A stretch of 64,000 nt of DNA. Source: Sipunculus nudus. Taxonomy: Eukaryota; Annelida; Sipuncula; Golfingiida; Sipunculidae. Under the pieces are notes generated by a model, which saw only the letters and a program-made list of their open reading frames with translations, was not told where the DNA came from and did not search any database. This document shows positions 33,200 through 45,325 of this stretch, piece by piece (position 1 is the stretch's first letter; the number at the start of each line of letters is the position of its first letter). Both the position numbers and the translations under genes were made by a program. The stretch spans positions 46,418,456 to 46,482,455 of the forward strand of contig CM049318.1 in assembly GCA_026874595.1 (NCBI GenBank), written 5' to 3'.

Positions 33200-34160
33200 T
33201 GACGATCCTGTTACCTTAACCAATGACCTTGTGAACGTAAATTCTGAGAACTCATTTTCCTTGAACTTGCAGCATTTACATTGTTGTAACAATCTTTTAA
33301 AAATGAGGGTCCAGTGACGTTGACCTCTGATCAGGTAACCTCAAAATCCACGGATTCCCTCACTTTGGGCAAGTTAGCCATGTGTGAAAGATGGAAAGTT
33401 TGGGATGAAAAGTTTGATTCACAGTGCATCCACAATCTTTTAAAAGATGTGGCTCCAGTAACCTTAACCTTTTACCTCTGGACCCTGAAAAATCAAAATG
33501 TTTCTTACTAAACATTATAAATGGGTTATAAATTAATCAAGTTGTAAGCCAATCTTTCTACCAAGCAGAATTATCATCCAAAATTAATTTGGGAATGGAT
33601 GGTCCCTATGACATTGAACTTTGACGCTATGACCCCAAAGTCGAAAAGAATCTTCCCCTATTGGCAGGTGACCAATATATTGAAGATGGAAGGATGAAAA
33701 GATTGGCTTGAAATGCATACATTTTCTTTTCAAAGAAAAGGGTCCTGTGACCTTGACCATTGACCTTTGAAATCCAAAAATAGACAGGATTCTTACTTAA
33801 TGGTGAGCCATAAATAACTTAAGATTGAAACCAATATGACAAACGAAACTGGTGTTATCATCTGTAAACTAATTTGGGAACAGATGGCCCATGACCTTGA
33901 ACTTTGACCTTGTGACCCCAAATTCATAGATGCTCTCCCCATACAGGCAAGTCAGCTAAATGCGCCAGATGGAAAGTTTGGGATGGAAATCATTGCTTAA
34001 AATACAGCCATGATCGTTTTTTTAATAAGTGAGTCCTGTGACCTTGACCCTTGACATCATGACCCAAAAACCATAGTTTCTTGCTTTAGTAGTGGGCCAT
34101 ATGTTATTAATGTTGTTAATCCATATGTCATCCAACCTGGAGTTATCATCTGGAAACAAA
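33200..34160. repeat. ~145-bp tandem units carrying TGACCTTGACC motifs (locus 1)
   Basis: The motif CCTGTGACCTTGACC(N)TTGACCT or a decayed form recurs about every 140-150 bases (near 33310, 33457, 33607, 33746, 33890 and 34035). Alternate units differ, one half having GATGGAAAGTTTGGGATGAAA and the other AACTGGAGTTATCATCTGGA, so the true unit is about 290 bases. A second locus is at 57190-59130. There is no coding capacity. Confidence 0.8.
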
Positions 34161-34320
34161 TTTTTGTCGATGGACGGATGGGCAGACGGGCAGACAGGGT
34201 CATTACAATAAGGCATCCACTTGTGGTCAATAAACACACCAGGTTTTTGGACACTAGTTGAAATCACAGCTGAGAAACTGACATGATTGTTGTCATTTTA
34301 TAGTAAACCAAATTGAAAAA
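34161..34320. repeat. GACGG microsatellite plus decayed hairpin end (locus 1)
   Basis: GATGGACGGATGGGCAGACG is followed by GGTCATTACAATAAGGCATC and CACTTGTGG, which matches the 57650-57720 arrangement and, inverted, the end of the insert at 10992-11040. The next ~100 bases (GTTTTTGGACACTAG) also match 57730-57870. It looks like the 3' end of a pearl/Helitron-like unit. Confidence 0.55.
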
Positions 34321-36219
34321 TATTCGTAACAAGCCCTACAGGCCTAATTCGAACCTGTGCAAGGGTTTATACACCAGGTATAATGCTTTAATGCTTGGCC
34401 ATTAGTTTTCAAGTAGGCCTACATGTCTTGTACACGACGAAGGTATCAGAGATGTATAAATATGCCTAATTTCAGGGTGATATCCCCTCCTGAGAAATAA
34501 GCAGGGTCATATACTGTAAAAAAAAACAGTAGGTGGCGCCACCAGTCTTGTTTAAGACAAAGCTTTACGATATGTATAAATTTGCCCAATTCCAGACTGA
34601 TATATCAAATTCCCCTGGAGAAATAAGCAGGCACATACACTGTGCAAAAGTCATTGTTGGTGGCGACACCTGTCTTTTGAACGAGAAAGCCATCATAGAC
34701 GCATAGACAATTCAATATATCAGGCCAATACATCAAACTTCTGGAGTTTAATGCACTGGACTGACTACGCTTAGGTGAGAAAGGCAGTTGCCCCGAGTGA
34801 ACTGTGACAAATTGCTGGCTCAAGCTACTGCACTGAGTGAACTCTTGACCTGCACCTGTGTAGACTGAGTGAACTCTTGACCTGTTGCATAATCTGACAG
34901 TTGGCAGTCTGTCAAGCTATTAATAGATCCAGACTGAACTTTGGTGCCAAATCTGATGCATTGGACAGAATGTAATAGCTATAAATAGAATCCAGCTACT
35001 GCACTGAGTGAACTCTTGACCTATAATTGGCTGTACTGGGTGAATTCTTGACCTGTTGCCTATTCTGATACAAGTGCCAGTCTGCCAAAGCTATAAACAT
35101 ATCCAGGTTGACCTTTGGTCTGTATCAAAATCTTATATAGTTGGCAGACTGCCAAGCTATTTAACCTGAAATCTAGTAGCATGATGTTATAGAGGCTAAT
35201 AAAATGGTGCCAGGCTAGATATAACTGCTTCACACTGCTAACATATATGGAAAAATGACTCAATTCAATCTCAATAATTCAGCCAAAATTCATTCATGTG
35301 GAAAAAGACAATTATTATAAGAATTATTGTGGGGATTATTCTTGTAAAATATTAAACAAATTGGCTTCAGTGGCGATAGTCGAAAAAACGTTTTGCAGGT
35401 TTATCAATCATATAGGAAAATACAGAAAACTGGCTAAGTTCAGCTTCCCGTAACTCATCCAAAAACACTGAACCAAAACAATTTGAACAAATTATCAACA
35501 TCTGAGGATAGTTAATGTGTGAGATTTAAGAATTTGGCCACTAAGCTAAAATTGGCTGTTATGGCATATGACTAGATTCAGCTTCCCTTGGCTCAGCCAA
35601 AAGTCACTAAACAGAGACCATTTGAACAAACTTCAAAAAGCAATACCCTAGGATCATTTCTGTGCGATATTAGACAATTTGGCCATATGGTTTCAGAGGA
35701 GAAGTTCTTTGAAGCCCTCAGTATGATACAGGCACTGATGACCCCATACAAAAAAGTCCGATGAAGGTGGCGCCACCATTACCTTATCTTCAGATATGAC
35801 TCATGCAACCAACATTGGCATAAAATTTGGTGATGATAGCTCCAGCCGTTTCTGAGATTGAAACTTCAGTATGCTTTTTTTGACAGGTGACCAAGTTCAA
35901 CTTCCTGTAACTCGGACCAAAATCACCGAACTGAAACCATTCGAATGAACTTGAGAGAGATGGTATTAGAAATTATTTCTGTAAAATATTGAACAATTTA
36001 GCTGGACTGTTCGGAGAAGAAGATTTTTTAAGTTTTTTTTTTAGCTTTTTCTCTATAAAATCTATGAAAATGCAGTTAGCCAAAAAATAAGCAAACTCTG
36101 ATACTTTTTCAGATGGCATTTTTTGCATTAAATTTCGTGATGCTAGCGCCTGTCGTTTTCGAGATAGTATGGGTTAACGTACAGACGACGGGCGACGCCA
36201 CACAATCGCATTAGCTCAC
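34321..36219. other. Unassigned, locally repetitive spacer
   Basis: There are several short direct repeats, for example CACTGAGTGAACTCTTGACCT at about 34830, 34865 and 34995, and GTTCAGCTTCCC(G/T)T near 35440 and 35580. No coding frame is convincing. GGTGGCGCCACC-type blocks recur at 34535, 35767 and 36252. Confidence 0.5.
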
Positions 36220-36600
36220 AGATTCGCTAAAAATAAGAAAAGATACAGTTGGCGCCACCACTTTTCGGGAAATGACAAAACTATTCATGGTCAATATTCA
36301 AGGCAACATTCATGACAATCCATCCATTAATTATCAAGATATTGGAGGTTTTGTATAAAAATTTTTTTTTATTATTGTGGGAGGGGTATTTACAGGCCCC
36401 AAAGCTCGGAGCATATAAGTCGCAGTGAACTAATTTCAGGCTTCCAGGGAGATTTTTTATCGACCTCCCTAGAGTTTTAGTTACAGGCTTCCAGGGTCAG
36501 CGGTTACGATTTGTGCCCTGCCAACGGACGACCGGACGGACGACGGACAAAGCGCCATACCTATACCTCAGATGACTTACAGTCACCTGAGCTAAAAATG
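36220..36600. mobile_element. Hairpin-ended repeat element, copy at 36 kb
   Basis: This block aligns with 57955-58350 (GGCGCCACCACTTTTCGGGA versus GGAGCCACCAATTTTCGGGA; the GCTCGGAG block; the GTGA(A)CTAATTTC block; a final GACGGAC microsatellite). It ends with an almost perfect 27-nt hairpin at 36567-36593 followed by AAAAA. A short 3' hairpin after a GACG microsatellite is typical of pearl-type elements, but no autonomous partner is visible. Confidence 0.6.
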
Positions 36601-36750
36601 TTGTAATCCTGTGTCTTGTTGTTAGCCAGTAAACAGGCAGTCGAAGATGAAACGGTTCCGTTGCGTATACCCTTGCTTAGAAACTCTCCCTGTATGGCTA
36701 TCGGACTCGATATATGGCAGGGCCTAATAATATTGAGTCCGATTAAATCG

Positions 36751-38199
36751 GGCTAGTGGCAGAGCTAACATAGCCGTATCCGCACTCGATTCGCATCTAA
36801 ACGGATTATACTAAAAGGGTTTATTTTTTGTCTCGAAGTAGTCCACTTTGCGTCTGCACTGTAGTTTGCTTCATAAAAGCCTAAACCGGTTTATACAACA
36901 CAACTTGAGTTTGCTGTACTCACTTGGTTCGTAATCCGATGTAGGCCTGCAACTGAGCGCTCCCTCGCGCAACGCATGACGGGACAATATCAAGAGCGGT
37001 AAAGGCCGCTCGCTGAAACTCGACTCATTCGGACTAGAAGCGGGTTTGCCTGTACGCACTAGAAACCGGTTTTCCGTAAACCAAACTACTGTAGACCACA
37101 TTTCAAGCGGACTACAGTAAACCGAACTGATGCAGATTAGTGGCCTTGTGTGGACAGAGTAAACCGATCCACGATGCGGATTATTTGCTAGTGCAGATAA
37201 GGCCTAAGAGTTTGGTCTTTCACAGATTCACTGCAAGCCTTTCGCGTCTGATATGCAAAATATGATATGATAAAATTTAAGTTACGAGTTAAACCTGGCG
37301 TTTCATAAATATCAAGAAAATAATATCACAATCACCTGTTGGCTAAAATACCCTTGATGCAGCAACCTAACACTGAATGTGTGTTTTACTGAACGCTTAA
37401 CTCCGTCACTTTTCACCTATTTTATATACTATAGTGGAATATTTGCACCTGTTTTGAACACCGTACATTGCGCATCAGATAGTATCTGACACGCTTTGTA
37501 TGCTTGCTGAAGACTTTGTTTAAACACATTACAAAGTGTCTAACGTCAGCGCCTAGCTGAATGCTAATACTTCATTTTACATAGCTGGCACAACATAAAT
37601 GCAAAATACTTTTACAAATTCCTTTACACAAATCATGGACAAAATGACACAAATCTAGATATCTGTTATATAAAACGATATCCTATGAATGCAAAGGCCC
37701 TAAATGTGACATGCATGACTGCGAGTGTTCATGAATATATTCTTGTGTTTGAAGTATATCACAACATATAACTATACTGGCGACAATATTTGACACATTT
37801 TAACCTGTTTAAGTCAAACATTTTTTTCTTAGTAAGTTATATCCCCTGCCTTGTTAACCCTTGATATACTTACCTATACCACTTGGATAATTAACAAAAT
37901 GGATGACAGATATGTCAGCTAGGGTTCCATAAATTTTAGTCTGAAAAGCATGTGTGTGTGTGCTTGCGCATGTATCATTGACCAAGTACAGACCTGGAGT
38001 GTACTGTAAAAAGAACTGGAATTGAAATAGAATAGAAACGAGAATTGAATAACCTGGAAAAAAATGAACTGATCTGTACTATTGAAACAAACTGGAACTA
38101 AATTGGAATAGAATGTTACAGGTTCAGAGGATTTGAGCTGAACCTGCTCTCACATTTCCTCAGTTTTGCTCAAAAGAAATTGCTCTCATCTTGTATGTC
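36751..38199. other. Unassigned spacer
   Basis: Sequence at 36780-37200 contains several imperfect ACCGGTTT/AAACCGGT and GCGGATTA blocks, suggesting a decayed short element, but no clean termini were found. The minus frame at 37101-36871 has no recognised domain. Confidence 0.4.
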
Positions 38200-38520
38200 C
38201 ACAATAAGTGGAGCATGGTCAGCTGCTGACTATTCTACAAAGAGCATTGTGAGCTGCTCACTGTTCCCCAAGGAGCATGGTCAGCTACTGACTGTTCTAC
38301 AAGGAGCATGTCGAGCTGCTCACTGTTCTACAAGGAGCATGTTGAGCTGCTCACTGTTCTACAAGGAGCATGGTGAGCTGCTCACTGTTTTACAAGGAGG
38401 ATGGTGAGCTGCTCACTGTTCTACAAGGAGCATGATGAGCTACTCTATATTCTACAATGACCATGGTGAGCTGCTCACTGTTACACAAGGAGCATGATCA
38501 GCTGCTCAATATTCCAGAAT
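38200..38520. repeat. 31-bp minisatellite
   Basis: About ten copies of GAGCTGCTCACTGTTCTACA plus AGGAGCATGGT, with GTCAGCTACTGA-type variants. Each unit contains the palindrome GAGCTGCTC or GAGCAGCTC-like core. The apparent protein here is a repeat artefact. It lies about 290 bases downstream of the last exon of host gene 2. Confidence 0.9.
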
Positions 38521-38805
38521 TTCTGATGCTAGACCGATAGATAGATCTAGAAATTTGTTCTCAAACTTAGTGATACCTGGCAGGTATATAAATGCTGATA
38601 ATACATTCAAAGGTGCACAATAAAGGTTTCTATGGGAGAACTTGGCATTTTACAAGCCAAATATTTGAGAATATCGCTATGTAAGATATATTCCACCCCC
38701 ATCCCCCCCACCCCCCAAAAAATTTATCCACCTTTGCACGTTCACTGCAAAAATCTGACTGTTACAGCGACGTCCCAGAAAGTGACACAGTTAGCTCATT
38801 GTAAT

Positions 38806-39068
38806 TCACACGAGATGAGATGCCACGTCATCAAGGCCCATCGAACGAAGTATGCTTGCCAGAGCCTTTGCATTTTCAACGTCACTTCCAGCTGCGGCGT
38901 CCCGCCATTTATAGAGCGTTTGAAAGGCACACTGCTGACCGTCCCCGTTCATGAGGTCTGATATTCCTCTGATTTCCGTGTCTGGGAGGCCGAGTCGTCT
39001 GGCAAGCTCCTCCCAGTGATCTGTCAGCTTCTTGGAGATCAGCAACAGTCGGCGGTTGTTTATGGGAC
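38806..39068 (-). CDS. Host gene 2 (tandem death-domain adaptor), exon 3: C-terminal death domain
   Basis: The terminal exon starts after a GTGTCTGTGCCAG acceptor in phase 1 and ends with a TGA at 38808-38806. It encodes about 86 residues forming a classical death domain: LISKKLTDHWEELARRLGL, then DTEIRGISD, then QTLYKWRDAA, then NAKALASILRSMGLDDVASHL. These correspond to helices 1-6, with the typical WxxLAR and the YKWR helix-5 signature. The domain alone fills the exon. Death domains bind other death domains to build signalling platforms. The Met at 39093 lies in the intron and is not a start. Antisense frames are shadows. Confidence 0.88.
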
Positions 39069-39179
39069 CTGGCACAGACACCAACATAAACAATTATCAT
39101 TTCATGTATATCATTGTCAAAGGGTTTCCTGCAATTAAAGGTATTTTTGGTGATATGGCAAGAAAGTAATTTCAAAACT

Positions 39180-42100
39180 AGACGACCAGAGGTCGAGCGC
39201 TTGCCGGAAATTGAAATAACAGATAGATGGAGAGACGATGCAGATTGTCGGTCTTCCATCAACTGAGTGAATTTCAGAGTAATTGCTGAGGAATTGCTGC
39301 CTGTAGAATGACATATATGACAAAAGAACATGAAGAAAAAAGCTGACAAAAACTGACAAACAGACAGACATAATGACACCACGAAACAATTGAGATAACA
39401 GATAGCAAGATAATAATATGGAGAAAGTATATAGGGAAAAAATGAGATATAGTTTGTGCAGACAAGGTTCACAGTTTTGGAGGGATGGCAAAAAACTGAT
39501 ATGGTGCAGTGGTTCGAGTGCAGCGCCCCCTAGCTGCAATATCACTCTGCGATATCATTGTATGACAAGCTGTACAAGTTTGAAAAGGATTCCTGCAAAA
39601 CTGTGGTTAGTACAATGCTATATGTGAGACGCAAGAACAAGCAAGCAGGCGAAATTGAGGACAACTCACAAACAGACAGGCAAACTGAAAAAGTGACACA
39701 AGCTTGAGACCAAATGATGTAAGCAGGTCATTGAGAAGACCCAGAGGGTAAAAATAAGCTATAATTTCTGTAATTGAGGTTTATAGTTTTGGAGATATGG
39801 CCAAAAAATGATATGTTGGGGAGGATCCTTTGCAGCACCCCCTAGCGGCCATATTTGAAAAATGAAAAAAACATTTCGAGATAATAGTGTAAGACAGTTT
39901 GTGACAGTAATGTACCAGTTTCAAAAGGATTCCTTCAAAATTTAGGCCTGTAGAATGTTATTTAGGCAAAGAACCAGCAAGCAGGCGAATTTGAGGACAA
40001 CTTGCAAACAGACAGACATACTGACAAAGTGACACAATATTTAGACCAGATGACTTTCACAGATTATGGAGAAGACCAAGAGGAAGAAACCAAGCTATAG
40101 TTTCTGTAACTGAGGTTTATAGTTTTGGAGATATTTCTAAAAAATTATATGTTCGGTAGGTTCAAGTGAAGCATCCCCTAGCGGACATATCCGGAAAATG
40201 AAAAATTTGTTTCAAGATATTTATGTCAGACATAAGATATATCAGTTTAAAAATGATTCCTGCATAATTGTGGACTCAAGTGTATCACTAAGTGATATCT
40301 CGAAATATCTCGTTTAACGAGATATTGTCCGAGATATTGCTAGACTTTTAATATAATCAAATAACACTACTTGTATGTTACCTCATGCAAAAAACTAGAT
40401 CTCTGTAGCTTTAAAACTGACGAACTTAGAAAAATAAGACCCCTTATTTTTGAATATCATGACTTTTCCCCAAAATGTGTAACCATGGTGATGGCAAATT
40501 TGAAAGAGCTACACACCAGAAGAAAGGCCTGGGAATGACGTTTAAAATGAGCAATGTTTGAAGAAGTTACCACTAATAGTAACAAAGATATGAAGAAAAA
40601 ACCGTTTTGTATACTTTTGATGACCTTGACCTTGACCTTTGACCTATATTGACCAAAAACAATAGGCTTCCTGGAATTTTGATTTTTGACCAGCTGTTTG
40701 AGTTTGAAAGCAATTCCTGCAAAACTGTGGCCTGTACAGAGTCCACAGACAAACAAACACACAAACAGACATACGCGACTGACCAACCAACTTGCCGAAA
40801 TCGAAGATTTCCGGCAAGCAATAAACTAGACGACCAGAGGTCGAGTTGAAATGACAGACAGATGGACAGACAGAACATATTGTGGGTTTTCTATTATTTG
40901 AATGACCCTCAGTGTTTGCTGAGAAGTTGTTGCCTGTAAAATGACATATCAGACAAAACAACGAGGAAGCAGACAAAGCTGACCACAAAAGACGAACAGA
41001 CAGACATACTGACACATCTGTGATAACAGATTACCAAACAAAAGTGCCAAAGGTAAAGAAGAGCAAAATTAGCGATAGTTTATGTAGATGAGGTTTATAA
41101 TTTTGGAGATATGGCCAAAACATGATATGTTGGGGAGGTGAAGGTGCAGCGCCCCCTAGTGGCTATATCCGGAAAATGAAAAAATCTGTTTTGAGATATT
41201 AGTGTAACACATAAGATGTACCAGTTTTAAAAGGATTCCTGAAAAAACTGTGGCCTGTAGAATGCTATATATGAGACGCAAGAACCAGCAAGTAGGCAGA
41301 TTTGAGGACAACTGACGAACAGACAGACACACTGACAAAGTGACACAAGATTGAGACCAGATGACATTACTAGGTCATGGAGAAGACTCAGGGAAAGAAA
41401 ATAAGCCATAGTTTCTGTAATTGAGGCTTTGGGTTTTAGAGATATAGTCAATATAATGATATGTGTGTGAGGGTCACGTGCAGCGCCACCTAGCAGCATA
41501 TCCGGAAAATGAACAAAATGTTTTGAGATATTTTTGTAAAATATAATATGCATCAGTTTTCAAATGCCTCTTTAAAAACTGTGGCCTGTAGAATGTTATA
41601 TGTGAGATGCAAGAATCAGCAAGCAACCAAATTTGAGGACAACTGACAAACAGACGGACACACTGACAAAGTGACACAAGATTGAGACCAGATGACATTA
41701 TCAGTTTATGGAGAGGACTCAAGGGAAAAAATAAGCTATAGTTTATGTGATTGAGGCTTTGGGTTTTAGAGATATGGCCAGTGTAATGATATATGTGTGA
41801 TGGTCGTATGCAGCGCCCCCTAGCAGCCATATTCAAAAAATGAAAAAACAATTTCGAGATACTAGTGTAGGACTTATGATATGTCAGTTTCAAAAAGATT
41901 CCTGCAATAATGTGGCCTTTGGCGCAAGATGAATGAAATCTCGAAATATCTCTATTCACAAGATATTTTACGAGATACTGCAAGACTTGTAATAAAATCT
42001 TGTAGTACTAGTTGAATGCTACCTGATGCAAATAAACTAGATCACTCTAGCTTTAAAACTGACAAAGTTAGAAAAATAAGACCCCTTATTTTCGAATATC

Positions 42101-42540
42101 ATGAATTTTCCCCCAAAATTTGTACCCATGGTTACGGCAAATTTGAGTCAGCTACACACCAGATGACAGGCCTTGGAATGACGATTAAAATGAGCTATTG
42201 TTGAAGTAGATACGACTAATAGTCACAAAGATATGAAGAAAAAACCGTTTTGAGAAGTTTTGATGACCTTGACCTTGGACCTATTTTGACCAAAAACAAT
42301 AGGGCACCTAGAAATTTAATTCCCCATCATCTCTGAAAGTTTCAAGGTTATTGTGGCAAAATTGTGGCCAGGAGAGTGCAGACAAACAAACCAACAAACA
42401 GACAGACAGACAGACAAACAGACATACGCAACTGACCAACATGCTTGCCGAAATCTTTTATTCTGGCAAGCAACAAACAGACATACGGAACTGACCAACA
42501 TGCTTGCCGAAATCGGAGATTTCCGGCAAGCAACAAGTTA
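39180..42540. repeat. Amplified intronic repeat: two ~1.65-kb copies of a ~335-bp tandem
   Basis: GACGACCAGAGGTCGAG starts a block at 39180 and again near 40830. Inside each, units of about 305-345 bases carry GCAGCGCCCCCTAGYRGCCATAT and GACAGACAYACTGACAAAGT (at about 39520, 39825, 40170, then 41140, 41478 and 41810). Each block ends with a GACA microsatellite and a CTTGCCG...CGGCAAG hairpin (40789-40817, 42443-42471 and 42503-42531). The block fills intron 2 of host gene 2. Frames in it, such as 41983-41474, have no domain and are not genes. The hairpin-ended layout again resembles pearl-type elements. Confidence 0.75.
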
Positions 42541-42970
42541 TATTTGGGGTGTACGTTAAAATCTATCAACGAGGCTCAATCCCCATCACTTCTTCCAAGG
42601 TTCATTAAAATGTTATGACGTATCAAGTACACAGACAAAGTGAGATAGGGAATATAGTTTCACTACACTTTCCTATAATAAATTGAAAGTATAGTAATAA
42701 ATCACTTTGTAAAGTATTTGTATTTCTTAGGCAACTAGAGCTCATTTTTAAAGTGGTTGAGGGTGAACCACGTTCCAGTGTGCCTGGGATTAAATATTTC
42801 GATAGGGCATGGATTCCCCTTGGTTATAAGACAAAATTAAAATCTTTTACTTAATTTACTGGGTTTTTTTTTTTAATTTTTAAACATAAAAATTGTAAAA
42901 TCGATACTTTAAATGATGCCGTACAGCTAATGGTGGGGATGTTCTTTATAAATCTGCAATTTCCACTGAC

Positions 42971-43138
42971 CAGAATTTTGGGAGGCATACGTGGCGCCCC
43001 CTTGTGGCATGGCCGCCTGTTCCTCACCGCCGTGAAGGACTGATCGACCAACGTTCGCTAAGATCTCATTTACGCGGGCTTGGTTGGCTTGTGGAAGACT
43101 GGTCACATTTGACGGATCAATCATATATCCATCGTCAC
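42971..43138 (-). CDS. Host gene 2, exon 2: inter-domain linker
   Basis: A 168-base exon between a TTTATTTTTTACCAG acceptor and a TCTG|GTCAGT donor, both phase 1, so it keeps the frame whether included or skipped. It encodes 56 residues: DDGYMIDPSNV, a short helix-like NQARVNEILANVG, then a flexible Gly/Gln/Ala-rich part. No fold is recognised. Its symmetric phase would allow isoforms that place the two death folds directly next to each other. The Met at 43190 is intronic. Confidence 0.75.
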
Positions 43139-43890
43139 CTGGTAAAAAATAAATAGAAAAAGATGCCATATTTAACTTCACAACAAACATACCTATTAGC
43201 GGGTGACTGCCTAGTCTACCGAAAAATCTGAAACCAAAGGGACTGTCAGCTTTTGAAAGAGGACCTCAACACCTTGTCAGAGTTGAAGCAGAGATGGGAT
43301 ATGGAGTTCTATCCACTGAAATATGTGATGCAGAAATCCCATAACCTAAGTTAAAGCTGAAGGGTCACTGGATTGATGAAGCTTCAATTAGTCTCGTGAC
43401 CAGTGATGTCAAACCAATTGAGAAAGTACTAGCTCTTCACAAGTGGAAGTGATGAGGTATCAAAAGCCGCAAAAACCGCATCAGGTTCACAGAAAGCGCC
43501 AAGCATCTGTATTCACAACAAAATTCCATTATCATCTGGCAACCTGATTTTAGGACAATCTATCCACCTATCTTGAGATATTGAAATTACTGTTCATTAT
43601 GTCTAAAAAAACATGAAACATTAAATGAGACGATATCATTAGAAAACCTCTGCGTATGTGATCATGACATGTTGATTTACACATTTAAATGGCAAGAGAT
43701 ATAATACAACTTAAAACATATTATTTTGTATGTCAGCAACAAACAGAAACAACGAATCGTTCCAAGTCTGAACACTGGATAGCGCTCTAAAGCAATTGCA
43801 ATATTAACATAAAATAATTTATAATTAACAAAAAAAAAACAAGTTTTTAGTTATAAAAATTAACTTTGTATGCCTATTCAGTTTACTTAC
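43139..43890 (-). other. Host gene 2, intron 1
   Basis: A 752-base intron with GTAAGT at its start and a CAG end. No inserted element is recognised. Confidence 0.7.
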
Positions 43891-44506
43891 TGTACAGCAA
43901 TGAGGCAGCTTTGTCGGCCGCGTCAAACCTGCCGGAGTCGCGGAGCACTTCAATAAGCCTCTCCAAGCTAAATTCATCTGGTCGTAATTCCTTCCAACGA
44001 ACCAATGATTTGTACCCTTGCATCAGTTTCCCCTCTCCCTCTATAACCGAAATTTCCGCTTCCGTATCTTCCCGGGGATGCCTGGCCATGAGTATTCTAA
44101 ATATAGCCTGCCATTCTCCATCCTGCAGCTCCCTGGCTACTTCGCGAAATATCCTGTTTGTCTTGAAAATCTGTGACTGCATTCTTTTAACATTGTCTCT
44201 GGCCTGCACGTTGTGCTCCTCGCCCCGTCTACGGAGGCCATCAAGCTGATTCTCGTAAGTCCTCTGCACGTGATTTGTGAGTTCAGCACACCGGTCTTGG
44301 ATCTCCCGTCTGGTGTTATTCCGTACGTCATCCACCAGTCGGTTAAGTTCCTCCTCTTGCATCGTGCCTTGTGCCTCTATCTGTCTGTCAAGCTCCTCTG
44401 CCTGACGCTGCAGGCTATTCACCTCCGTCAGCATTCTTCGTGGGTCGTTACCGTTTGGCTGTCCATTGGAGGAGTAACGATGCGATGATTGATATGAATA
44501 TGACAT
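43891..44506 (-). CDS. Host gene 2, exon 1: coiled coil plus first death-fold domain
   Basis: The exon opens at the ATG 44506-44504 and ends at a CTGTACA|GTAAGT donor (phase 1), encoding 205 residues. Residues 1-25 are a Ser/Tyr/Asn-rich leader. Residues 25-120 are strongly charged with Leu heptads (LQRQAEELDRQIEAQ, EEELNRLVDDV), an evident coiled coil. Residues 125-204 look like a second death domain: FREVARELQDGEWQAIFRIL, then MQGYKSLVRWKE, then SLERLIEVLRDSGRFDAADK. The whole protein (exons 1-3, 348 aa) is therefore coiled coil, death fold, linker, death domain. FADD pairs a DED with a DD; here both look DD-like, so orthology is not claimed. Likely cytosolic, with no signal peptide or membrane segment. 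Antisense frames are shadows. Confidence 0.85.
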
Positions 44507-45142
44507 ATTGATCTTCTTCGACGTTTAGTCTTTAAAACTCACAGTTGTATTATTGAGTTCGTGGTTCCCAGGTATTTATCTGAAATGCATAATTATAGAA
44601 CATTTGTAAGCTGGAAAACTAAATCAAAGGCCAAATGAAATGTGGGGCCAGTAGATGTAGTAGTAGTAGTAGTAGTGGTAGTCCTTCTATACAACAGGTT
44701 GTGTTCTTTGCATGTGGTCAACGGATCATAATTTAATATGTATATATAATCTACAAATGTTCACAAAATTTCAAATTTGATTTTAAGAAACTCTTTATAT
44801 TGACTTCGGAAAACTGAAAACGTGACCCCCAGTTACTTCAAACTTTGACCAGTAGACTGCACTATATACAATTTATAAAGAAAGAAGCAAGGACAGGAAA
44901 AGTCTTGTAAGTTTATGGTAGAACGCAAGGCAGTGTAGTATACAAGGCTGTGTGGAAAAAGAAAAATATCCCTAAATAGATAATAATTGGAAAAGTCGGA
45001 ACATCTGAACATGCTAGTAGTCTGTGGTATGTTGTATACTACAGTTATTTTCACATTTGTTTTGTTTAGTCTTTTTTCAATTTCAGCGACCCGTGGTGGG
45101 GGGGGGGGGGATCCATTAAATTTTGGTAAGAATCCGGGGATA
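44507..45142. other. Upstream region of host gene 2
   Basis: No clear TATA box could be assigned. A (TAG)n microsatellite lies at 44655-44678 and a run of about 12 G residues at 45097-45108. The short frames here have no recognised domain. Confidence 0.45.
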
Positions 45143-45325
45143 TGTGCGGATCCAGTAGGGTGGTCAAGGAAAATGGGCGGATCCAGAAGGGTGATCCGGT
45201 GAAGTGGGCGGATCCAGTAGGGTGGTTCGGAAAAATGGGCGGATCCAGTAGGGTGGTCCTGGAAAACAGGCGGATCCAGTAGGGTGGTCCGGGAAATGGG
45301 CGGATCCAGTAGGGTGGTCGCAGTG
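45143..45325. repeat. 30-bp minisatellite
   Basis: Six copies of GCGGATCCAGTAGGGTGGTC plus GGGAAAATGG, each with a BamHI-type GGATCC. It sits right after a poly-G run. No coding meaning is supported. Confidence 0.93.

Larger units (their letters stand above)
32279..36750. mobile_element. 4.5-kb segment bounded by 73-bp inverted repeats
   Basis: Positions 32279-32351 and 36678-36750 are inverted copies with about ten mismatches. They share CGATTTAATCGGACTCAATA, TTATTAGGCCCT and GAGTCCGATAGCCATACAG. Each arm itself contains an inverted ATCGGACTC/GAGTCCGAT pair, so each could fold alone. The interior holds tandem TGACCTTGACC units, a hairpin module and unassigned DNA; no transposase is visible. 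It is either one foldback-type element or two separate insertions of a small palindromic element. This cannot be settled here. Confidence 0.5.

Noticed and set aside
34331..34402. tRNA-like sequence on the minus strand with GGTTCGAATT and an anticodon-like hairpin
   Set aside because: The A-box and acceptor stem do not pair convincingly and the T-stem is irregular; it is too weak to annotate.
41474..41983. 169-residue minus-strand frame in the intron of the death-domain gene
   Set aside because: It spans two and a half units of a tandem repeat and has no recognised domain; other units break the frame.
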